Source: CAVRTM01 sp963724015
GTDB taxonomy: Bacteria > Actinomycetota > Actinomycetes > Actinomycetales > Dermatophilaceae
DNA length: 64,000 nt
Direction: 5' to 3'
Assembly (NCBI GenBank): GCA_963724015.1
Contig: CAVRTM010000022.1
Span: forward strand, 301,582-365,581
The translations under genes were made by a program, and so were the position numbers. The notes beneath the pieces are model-generated. The model did no database searches. It saw nothing but the letters and a program-made list of their open reading frames with translations, and was not told the DNA's origin. This document shows, one piece after another, positions 57,499 to 64,000 of the stretch (within the stretch, counting starts at the first letter, position 1; the number at the start of each line of letters is the position of its first letter).

Positions 57499-57550
57499 GA
57501 CTGCTCCTAGCGGAGCCGGCCCGCACTGGGCCGGCTCCGAACGAGGGGGC

Positions 57551-58822
57551 TTATGACAGGCTGAACTGCTTGTTCACGTTCGGCTTGGCCTGCAAGTCGC
57601 ACACCTGCTGCTCCCAAGCCGGCTGAACCTGGGGGGTCGTCTTGACGATGTCGAACGTGTGAGTCGTGTTCGTCTTGGCGATGTGGACGTCGTAGACGGT
57701 GTGATGCGTCTTGGGGTCCACGCTGACCGGGCCACCCGGACCGTTGTAGTGAATGCCGCTCTCCAGCGCCTGGGTCACCTTGGTGCGGTCAGTCGAGCCG
57801 GCCTTCGTCACGGCTTCGGCATACATGTGGATGCCGTTCCAGACGTCCACGTCCTGAGCCGTCGGCTCTTGGTAGCCGGCGCCGTTGGTCTGGTGCCAGA
57901 GCTTCTTGAACGCCACGTTCTCGGGGCGGTTCACCCCGGCGTAGTAGGAGGCGGCAACGAAGATGTTGTGCGCCTCCTTGGGGTCGAGGACCACCTGCTC
58001 CCCGCTGAGGCCGAACGTCTCGGACAGGATCGGGGTGCTCGCGTTCAGGCCCGCTGCCGCGTAGGCGCGGTAGAAGGCCACGTGGTTGGTGCCGACCAGC
58101 ATGGAGGCGACGACATCAGGCTTGGCCGCCTGGATGTGGTTGATGATGGAGTTGAAGTCGGACACGTTCAGCGGCACGAACTCGGTGTTGACGACCGTTC
58201 CACCCGCTTGGGTGGTCAGGCGCTGCACCCACTTGGCTGCGTTGTGTCCGAAGTTGTAGTCAGCCGCCACGACGTACACGCGCTTGCCGTACTTCTTGAT
58301 GCCGAAGGGCATCAACGGCGCGATCGTCTGGTCCAGGGTCGCGCCGTTGAGGAACGTGTTCTTGTCGCAGACCCCGCCCTCGTAGGGCTCGTTGTACAGG
58401 TAGAGCGTCTTGGTCCGGTCCGTGACGGGACGGATGGCCTCGCGCGAGGCGCTGGTGATGCCGCCCATCACCACGTCGACCTTGTCCTGCTCCGCGAGCT
58501 GGTTGGCGTACTGGGCGTACTTGCTGTTGTCCGACTGGGGGTCATAGCTGACCAGCTGGAGCTTGCGGCCGGCGACACCACCGTGGGCGTTGACATCGGC
58601 CACGGCCATCTCCGCCGACTTCTGCATCGGCTTGCCCGCCAGGTTGAGCTCCCCGGTCTGGTCCAGGAGCATGCCGATCTTGATCGGACCACTGGTGTTC
58701 GTGCTGCCGGAGGCGGCATTGCTGAAGGCGCCGCCGGAACAGCCGCTGACCGTGGCCCCCAGGATTACGGTCAACGCGGCCACGCCCACTTGCGCGGGGC
58801 GCCGCCAGGTTGTCTTAGGCAT
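57551..58822 (-). CDS. Amide/urea-type ABC substrate-binding lipoprotein
   Basis: A 423-residue exported lipoprotein. The signal peptide ends in the lipobox VSGC (Cys28). The periplasmic-binding fold type I domain starts GPIKIGMLLDQTGELNLAGKPM. Features such as VMGGITSASREAIRPV, YLYNEPYEGGVCDKN and FVPLNVSDFNSIINHIQAAKPDVVASML resemble UrtA, FmdD and AmiC, which bind urea or short amides, more than LivJ. It delivers the ligand to the LivH-type and fused permease subunits. Its promoter region holds a palindrome shared with the XRE-cupin gene. Confidence 0.9.
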   Translation of the reverse strand: MPKTTWRRPAQVGVAALTVILGATVSGCSGGAFSNAASGSTNTSGPIKIGMLLDQTGELNLAGKPMQKSAEMAVADVNAHGGVAGRKLQLVSYDPQSDNSKYAQYANQLAEQDKVDVVMGGITSASREAIRPVTDRTKTLYLYNEPYEGGVCDKNTFLNGATLDQTIAPLMPFGIKKYGKRVYVVAADYNFGHNAAKWVQRLTTQAGGTVVNTEFVPLNVSDFNSIINHIQAAKPDVVASMLVGTNHVAFYRAYAAAGLNASTPILSETFGLSGEQVVLDPKEAHNIFVAASYYAGVNRPENVAFKKLWHQTNGAGYQEPTAQDVDVWNGIHMYAEAVTKAGSTDRTKVTQALESGIHYNGPGGPVSVDPKTHHTVYDVHIAKTNTTHTFDIVKTTPQVQPAWEQQVCDLQAKPNVNKQFSLS

Positions 58823-58921
58823 CGGTTTGGCCTTTCGTCTGAGGAGAGCGCGGCGTGCGGGGCAGCGTCCACGGAGATCGAGGATGTGGCTCGGAACGCT
58901 TCTGCACTGCATCTGCGTTTC

Positions 58922-58937
58922 CATCAGTATGTTGATG
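58922..58937. promoter_or_regulatory. Candidate operator upstream of the transporter operon
   Basis: CATCAGTATGTTGATG is a palindrome with 5-base arms, 100 bases upstream of the binding-protein start. On the minus strand it contains TCAACATACTGA, which differs at one of 12 bases from the element at 60390-60401 before the XRE-cupin gene. A binding site for that regulator is inferred. Confidence 0.45.
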
Positions 58938-59003
58938 GCGCGACGTCGCTGTCAACAGTCTGACGACAGTTCGTTCATTTTTTTGATGCGCTTGGCTTGC
59001 GAC

Positions 59004-59720
59004 TCAGGAGCGACGCGCGCGCTCCTGCGGAGAGAGCAGGATGAACTGCTCCACCTCGGGGTCATGCCCACCGATCGGGTCATGACGCGTGGGCATCATG
59101 GCGATGAAGGGCAGCAGCTGGTGCCGGGCCACCTCGTAGACGCGGCGCAGCTCCGCCACCGGCTCGGGGTGCTCGTCCACACGCAGGTCGAGGTACGGGT
59201 ACTCCTCCCGCGCGTAGATCTTCATCGCGGCGGACTGCCGCCCACGCTTGTCCCCGCCCACCGCCTGGCCGGCCTCCAAGGCGCTGACGAGGCGTTCCGG
59301 CAACTCCGCGTCCACCGTCGACTCGAAGCTGTCCTTCATCGCCTCGAGCGTGTCACCGCCGGTGAGCATGTTGCCCTGGATGGTGTAACCGGGCCCGGTG
59401 ATGTCCCCGAACCAGGAGGTGCACTGGACGCCGCTGTGCACGGCGACCTGGCCTTGGCCGTCGACGATGCCGAGCTGACGCATGTCCCGGCCCGGATCCT
59501 CGCTGATCAGCTTCTCCAGCACCTCGGCCGCACTCAGCCCCTGGCGCAACAGCTCGACACCGTCGATGCCGAGGTAGGGGTTCGCCCAGGACTGAGTGGC
59601 AATGGAGCCAACGCCCGGAGCGCCGAAGGCGCAGATCGCGCCGACAGCCGGGACGGCAGTGGACACGGCCACCCCGGTCATGCCGGTGCGCGGGCAGCGG
59701 GCAACGATCGAGAACGTCAT
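59004..59720 (-). CDS. DUF1028 family Ntn-hydrolase-like protein
   Basis: A 238-residue protein of the DUF1028 family, predicted to have the Ntn-hydrolase fold. It starts MTFSIVARCPRTGMTGVAVSTAVPAVGAICAFGAPGVGSIATQSWANP and continues with GYTIQGNMLTGGDTLEAM, both family blocks. No member has a well-established substrate; amide hydrolysis is suggested by the fold. It lies 23 bases after the XRE-cupin gene and 180 bases before the amide/urea-type transporter, all on the minus strand, so it may act on the imported compound. GAGAAG precedes the ATG. Confidence 0.88.
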   Translation of the reverse strand: MTFSIVARCPRTGMTGVAVSTAVPAVGAICAFGAPGVGSIATQSWANPYLGIDGVELLRQGLSAAEVLEKLISEDPGRDMRQLGIVDGQGQVAVHSGVQCTSWFGDITGPGYTIQGNMLTGGDTLEAMKDSFESTVDAELPERLVSALEAGQAVGGDKRGRQSAAMKIYAREEYPYLDLRVDEHPEPVAELRRVYEVARHQLLPFIAMMPTRHDPIGGHDPEVEQFILLSPQERARRS

Positions 59721-59743
59721 GGTCTTCTCTTTCTGGCTACTGG

Positions 59744-60358
59744 TTAGAAGGACGGCGGCGTCATGGCGCCGATCAACACGGCGTCCTGCGCCGTCGGGTT
59801 GCGGTACCAATGCGGAAGTGACGAGTCGTAGGTCAGGGAGTCGCCCTCGTAGAGCTTGTAGCCCGTGCCGTTGACACAGACGTCGAGTTCCCCCTGCAGG
59901 ATCGTGACGCACTCCTCGCCGGGGTGGATGAACGGCGCGGCCTCGTTGTCCCATCCCGCCGCTATCTGCGCCCTCAACATCCCAAGCTGGCCGTGCATGT
60001 GCGGGGTCAGCAGCTCGTAGACCAGGTTGTCCTCCGCCACCTGCAGGCGTCGCCGAGCGTCGTGGCGGACCAACGCCCCGGTCTCGTCGGGCGTACCGAA
60101 GAAGCGGCCGACGGGCACCTTGAGCGCCTGAGACAGCTTGATCAGCGTGGTCAACGAGGGGTTGCCCTGCCCGCGCTCGATCTGACTCAGCAGGCCGGGA
60201 CTCAGATCCGCCATGGCGGCCAGTGCGGCGATGCTGTGGCCACCCTCGCGCCGCAACTGCAGAACCAGGGCGCCAGCGGCGTTCATCGCCCGCTTTGCCT
60301 GATCCTCCGCCCCCTCGCGGCTGTCCGGCTGAACATCAACGTCGGGCTTGAGTTCCAT
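59744..60358 (-). CDS. XRE-family regulator with cupin domain
   Basis: A 204-residue regulator. Residues about 30-90 form an XRE helix-turn-helix (LVLQLRREGGHSIAALAAMADLSPGLLSQIERGQGNPSLTTLIKLSQAL). Residues about 125-200 are a cupin (WDNEAAPFIHPGEECVTILQGELDV, YEGDSLTYDSSLPHWYRNP) with the usual metal histidines and Glu. Such proteins (PuuR type) repress catabolic genes until a ligand binds. The ATG at 60358 has GGAGG eight bases upstream. It is divergent from an M20 hydrolase and heads the DUF1028-transporter group. Confidence 0.92.
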   Translation of the reverse strand: MELKPDVDVQPDSREGAEDQAKRAMNAAGALVLQLRREGGHSIAALAAMADLSPGLLSQIERGQGNPSLTTLIKLSQALKVPVGRFFGTPDETGALVRHDARRRLQVAEDNLVYELLTPHMHGQLGMLRAQIAAGWDNEAAPFIHPGEECVTILQGELDVCVNGTGYKLYEGDSLTYDSSLPHWYRNPTAQDAVLIGAMTPPSF

Positions 60359-60370
60359 GCCACAATCCTC

Positions 60371-60401
60371 CACTATGGCGATGCAACCGTCAACATAGTG
60401 A
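60371..60401. promoter_or_regulatory. Candidate operator between the XRE-cupin and M20 genes
   Basis: In the 102-base divergent gap, CACTATG (60371-60377) and CATAGTG (60394-60400) form an inverted repeat. The right part, TCAACATAGTGA at 60390-60401, matches 11 of 12 bases of the element before the transporter operon. Autoregulation by the XRE-cupin protein and joint control of the M20 gene are inferred. Confidence 0.45.
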
Positions 60402-60460
60402 ACACACACAACGCCTGTGTTGTCCGCCATGGCTCGCCGCTCCCACGAGGAAGATGCCGA

Positions 60461-61782
60461 ATGTCCACTCCGTCGACCCGCCCCCTCCAGCGACCGTTCC
60501 AAGCGGGCCAGGACCTCCCCGACGTGGCCCTGCTGTGTTCAGAGCTCATCCGTTATGACTCCTCCGCCCGGGGCGGGCTCGAACGGGACGTCGCCGAACG
60601 TGTTGGCGGCCGAGCTCTCTGACATGTCGCTGACGCCGCAACTGCTTGAGCGCGACCCACGGCGCTCCAACGTCGTCACGAGGATCGAAGGTACGGACCC
60701 CAGTGCCCCGGCACTCCTTGTCCACATCCATCTCGACGTCGTTCCCGGCCGACCCGAGCACCTGGACCGTGCCTCCCTACGCAGGCGAGATCCGCGATGG
60801 TCACGTGTGGGGCCGTGGCGCCGTCGACATGAAGAACATGGCGGCGATGACGCTGACTTCGCTCCGAGACCTCCTTGCCGGGGGCTGGCGACCTCGCCGC
60901 GACGTCGTCCTCGCGTTCGTCGCCGATGAGGAACTGGGCGGGGGTGCCGGCGCCCAGTGGCTCGTCGAGAACCACGCCGACCTGTTCGACGGCTGCACCG
61001 AAGCGATCGGTGAAGCCGGCGGCTTCAGCTTCGAAGCCCCCTCAGGGCAACGCAGCTACCTGGTGCAGTCCGCAGAGAAGGGCATCGGATGGCTGCGCCT
61101 CGTCGCACGCGGTCCTGGCGGGCACGGGTCGATGCGCCACACGGACAACCCCATCGTCAAGCTGTCTGAAGCGCTGCACCGCCTGGAGCACCACGACTTC
61201 GGCCTACACCCGTGCCAGAGCACGACCGCCCTCATTGACGCCGCCAGGGCATGGGACGGCGAGCCGGACGCCGAACTTGGCACTGGGTGCGACGGGCTCA
61301 CTCGCCAGACTGCTCGTGCCCACACTGCGCAACACCTACAACGCGACCGAGCTTCACGCCGGCCTGCAGCACAATGTCGTACCGCCCGTCGCCGAGGCCC
61401 TGATCGACGGCCGCTTCGTCCCGGGACACGAGACTGCCTTCTACCAGGACATCGAGGACCTTGTCGGCGACCTCGTGGAGGTCGAGCGCGTGTTCCACAA
61501 CGGCGCCCTAGAGACGCCGTTCAGCGGCCCAGTGCCCGAAGCGATCGTCGCCTCCCTTGCGGCGGAGGACCCGGACGCGGTCACCATCCCAACCTGCCTG
61601 CCAATAGGCACTGATGCCAAGCACTTCGCTCGCCTAGGCATCAACTGCTACGGGTTCGTTCCCCTGCAGCTGCCGTCCGCGTTCGACTTCCCGGCCATGT
61701 TCCACGGCGCGGACGAACGCGTTCCAGTGTCCGCTTTGTCCTTCGGGCAGCGGGTGCTGCAAACTTCTTCACGCGCTGCTGA
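60461..61782 (+). pseudogene. M20-family metallopeptidase/amidohydrolase, frameshifted
   Basis: About 438 residues in pieces: MSTPSTRPLQRPFQAGQDLPDVALLCSELIRYDSS, then AELSDMSLTPQLLERDPRRSNVV and LLVHIHLDVVP (first metal motif HxD), then VWGRGAVDMKNMAAM (bridging Asp), FVADEELGGGAGAQW (catalytic EE), GGHGSMRHTDNP in the dimer domain, VVPPVAEALIDGRFVPGHE, and MFHGADERVPVSALSFGQRVLQ ending FFTRC-stop in another frame. About five single-base shifts interrupt it. The M20 family removes acyl, carbamoyl or amino-acid groups, which fits the amide theme. GAGGAAG precedes the ATG. Divergent from the XRE-cupin gene. Confidence 0.8.
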
Positions 61783-62188
61783 CGGCACGTTGGCGGCGCG
61801 CCCCTCGTCGGGCGCTCTCGACGCATCAGGAGACCCGGAAACGGAGTCATGGCCCCGATCCATAGCACCGCGCAAGGGCGGAGCCGAGCCCCATTCACAC
61901 TCGCTGCAGGACACCCGACACCAGCCGCAGCCGCGCCACGGCTGGAACACTGACATCGAACTCGCCACCGCCGCAATGGCAGTCGAAGGCTGGTCGGGTC
62001 ATGTCCACGGTGGTGGTGTGTGAAGGCGGTGAGGTCCGGCGCCACCCCCTGCGGCCGTGGCGCGGGTTCACCTCGGCGGTGAGGCTACTGGCACGTCCAC
62101 CCAGGCGACGCCGAACACACGGCGGACCGCACCGTGCCGACTGTCGGCCCGGGCCTGGTGCGCGCGCCCCACGATCGGAGCGTCGTCG
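61783..62188. other. About 400 bases without a recognised gene
   Basis: Between the M20 gene and the PH-domain protein gene. A frame continues from the M20 gene to 62023 but carries no homology after the proper stop. No RNA, repeat or transposon end is recognisable. It may be debris between the catabolic region and the IS256 element. Confidence 0.4.
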
Positions 62189-62640
62189 TCAGGTTCGATC
62201 GGCGTCCGGGGGCCAGGACAACCGGTGCTCCGCGGCGTAGGCGACCAGGTCCTGGTGCAGGGCGGCGGGCACGTGCGTGGCGATCACGTCACCGGCGGTC
62301 GTTGTCACGGACAGTACCTGGGTCGGGGACCACCGACTCGGCGCGTCCACGGACCGGACCTCATCCCAGGGCAGGTCGCGCCACCGCCAGCCGACCTTCA
62401 CCCGCAGCCCGCGCGGGGCGATGACGGTGCGTTGGGACCAGAGTTTCCACGCCACGGCCAGGCCCAGGCCGGCGCCGATCACGCTGGCGACGCCATGCGA
62501 ACCAGCCCGTCCAGGTAGAACAGGACCGCCAAGAACGCTTGACACGCCGCGAAGCCGATCCAGAGCCGACGGGCCCTCGCTTGGCGGACCGATGGGTGCC
62601 AGCCACCCCAGCGATCGGCGCTTTGATCACGTTCCCCCCG
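62189..62640 (-). pseudogene. Small PH-domain membrane protein, frameshifted
   Basis: Two frames join to one protein: RQARARRLWIGFAACQAFLAVLFYLDGLVRMASP (transmembrane helix 1), then after a one-base shift near 62490 VIGAGLGLAVAWKLWSQ (helix 2) and TVIAPRGLRVKVGWRWRDLPWDEVRSVDAPSRW...VLSVTTTAGDVIATHVP, a bacterial PH-like domain as in many actinobacterial bPH proteins. The start is not clear. It should sit in the membrane with the PH domain in the cytosol. A single indel would restore it. Confidence 0.65.
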
Positions 62641-62755
62641 TCCTCCCCGGGCGCCGGTGGCCCGCGGACCAAAAGGTACGCCGAACCATGGCTGCGAAGG
62701 AGGCGTTCGACTCCGACGGGCGGCTGGGGGCGTCGGTGCAGGCAGCAGCCAGCGC

Positions 62756-63259
62756 CTAGCCGACGCCCTGGTCGATGATCCGCCACGGGTCGCGGTCGCT
62801 CTGGCGGCCCAGGGCGTACCCCCAGTAGGTGTCGGTGTTGTCGGGGAAGTTCATGTCGTGGCCCTTGAGCGTGCGCATGTCGACGTCGACCTTGACGACC
62901 TGGCGCCAGTCGGTCCACCCCGTGCCAGGGCCGCCGTCCGGGGACGGCGCGTAGGTCTTGACCCGGCTGACCATCCAGGTGGGCTCGAACCGGCTTGCGC
63001 GCAGGAAACTGCCTCCCGCGCTGAGCGCGTTCATGGTGGCCACGTCGTGGGCGGTGGAGGCGTCCAGGTACGCCGTGACCACCTGCTGCGGGGTCGCGTC
63101 GGCCGCCGGTACGGGCACGTGCCGGACCGGTTCGGTGTACCGCCAGACCACGGCACCCAGTGAGGAGGACGCCCAGCACCACGGCGGGTCGCCACGCCCT
63201 GGCGCCGCCCCGGCGTCATGCTCCGCGGCCCGTGCGGCAGAGCCTTTGGTTGCTCATCA
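62756..63259 (-). pseudogene. Membrane-anchored protein of unknown function, frameshifted
   Basis: The body, VVWRYTEPVRHVPVPAADATPQQVVTAYLDASTAHDVATMNAL to RDPWRIIDQGVG-stop, is a 130-residue extracytoplasmic domain of the NTF2-like kind, in which a VxAYLDA helix is common. Upstream, VVLGVLLTG in another frame supplies the anchor helix; one extra G in a GGG run near 63158 explains the break. An ATG at 63259 (MSNQRL...) is a possible start but needs a further shift. It follows the PH-domain gene on the same strand order and may form a unit with it. Confidence 0.55.
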
Positions 63260-63436
63260 GTCGTCCACTCGGGTCTGCGTTGGGGTCCACCACCGACCGG
63301 GATTCGCCGAGCAAGGCAGCGACAGCGCCCCGTGGAGTGGCGGGGTTTGGGCGATGGTGCGGCTTTCTGACTGAAGGGGGCCACCGGCGAGATTCTCGAT
63401 GTGTACCGCCAAGTACTCACAAAGGAGATCTCACCG

Positions 63437-64000
63437 ATGGCACTGTCTGATTCTGCCGTGTCGGAGTTGCAGGAGGCGTTCCGTACCGGAGAGGGTGTGG
63501 AGCTGGTCCGGGCGGTGGTCCGGGTCGCGATGCAGGAGCTGATCGAGGCCGAAGTGGCCGGCGCGATCGGCGCCGGCCGGTACGAGCGCACGGAGGCTCG
63601 GGTGACCGAGCGGAACGGGTCCCGCCCGCGGCTGCTGGCCACGACCGCGGGTGACATCGGGCTGGCGTCCCGAAGCTGCGGAAGGGGACGTTCTTCCCCG
63701 TCATTTTGTAACCGCGCCGGCGCATCGACCAGGCGCTGTACGCGGTGGTCATGGAGGCCTACGTGCATGGGGTTCGACCCGCTCGGTCGATGACCTGGTC
63801 GCCGCGTGGGTGTGGACCCGGGATCTCCAAGTCGGAGGTCTCGCGGATCTGTGCCGGGCTGGATGAGAGCGTCGGGGCGTTCCGTACCCGGCGCCTGAAC
63901 CACGCCGAGTTCCCGTACGTGTATCTGGACGCCACCTACCTGCACGTGCGCACCGAGCAGGCCATGGTCACCTCCAAGGCCGTCGTTGTCGCCACCGGTG
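63437..64000 (+). mobile_element. IS256-family transposase, truncated by the window edge
   Basis: The N-terminal part of a mutator-type DDE transposase: MALSDSAVSELQEAFRTGEGVELVRAVVRVAMQELIEAE and RYERTEARVTERNGSRPRLLATTAGDI in the first frame. After shifts come STRSVDDLVAAW, ISKSEVSRICAGLDESVGAFRTRRLNHAEFPYVYLDATYLHVR in other frames; the YLDATY Asp is the first DDE residue. AAAGGAG precedes the ATG. At least three shifts break it, so this copy is probably inactive or poorly sequenced. The 3' end and right terminal repeat lie beyond the window; the left terminal repeat was not identified. Confidence 0.85.

Overview
The window is 64 kb of very GC-rich DNA from a bacterium of the Actinomycetota. 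The evidence is the gene order aceE - PucR-type regulator - fabD - fabH - acpP - fabF - DUF3145, a fused RNase H/acid phosphatase gene, DUF3052 beside an AhpE-type peroxiredoxin, and a type A RNase P RNA. The order Micrococcales is plausible, but genus and species cannot be read from the sequence alone.

Layout. 1-9.8 kb: a partial metallo-beta-lactamase-fold hydrolase, a 49-residue zinc-finger protein, a universal stress protein, an NCS1 permease paired with a nitrilase-family amidohydrolase, YihY, DUF1810, an MFS exporter, DUF899 and a cysteine hydrolase. 9.9-11.5 kb: a decayed LysR regulator joined by a deletion to half of an amino-acid decarboxylase. 11.6-36.7 kb: a conserved core with a DMT exporter, rnpB, beta-carbonic anhydrase, an RNB exonuclease, YaaA, a DUF1737-rhodanese-metZ sulfur operon, RNase H/phosphatase, a zinc-ribbon protein, Nif3, tRNA-Val, peroxiredoxin, a secreted S53 peptidase, fdhD, aceE and the type II fatty-acid synthase operon with its likely activator.

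36.8-40.6 kb: a probable small integrated element or its remnant. It begins at an intact tRNA-Met and ends at a 43-base copy of that tRNA's 3' half (41 of 43 identical). It carries a flavin monooxygenase, a phage-type HTH fragment, polyphosphate kinase 2 and an endonuclease VII-type nuclease. No integrase is seen. 40.5-46.4 kb: a strongly frameshifted stretch (LuxR regulator, zinc alcohol dehydrogenase, SRPBCC protein, asparagine synthase C-terminus, SDR).

46.4-61.8 kb: a catabolic region for amides or hydantoins. One minus-strand block holds a GntR/FadR regulator, a dihydropyrimidinase/hydantoinase, an MFS transporter and an amidase. A second holds an XRE-cupin regulator, a DUF1028 Ntn-hydrolase-like protein and a urea/amide-type ABC transporter whose second permease and first ATPase are fused. 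A divergent M20 metallohydrolase follows. A nearly identical 12-base element lies upstream of both the XRE-cupin gene and the transporter operon. The window ends with two small membrane-associated proteins and a truncated IS256-family transposase.

Many genes, including core ones such as the peroxiredoxin and RNase H/phosphatase, are split by single-base shifts, some in short G/C runs. These look like sequence errors. The dense clusters at 37-46 kb, and the fragments at 7.8, 10, 52 and 53.5 kb, look at least partly like real gene decay.
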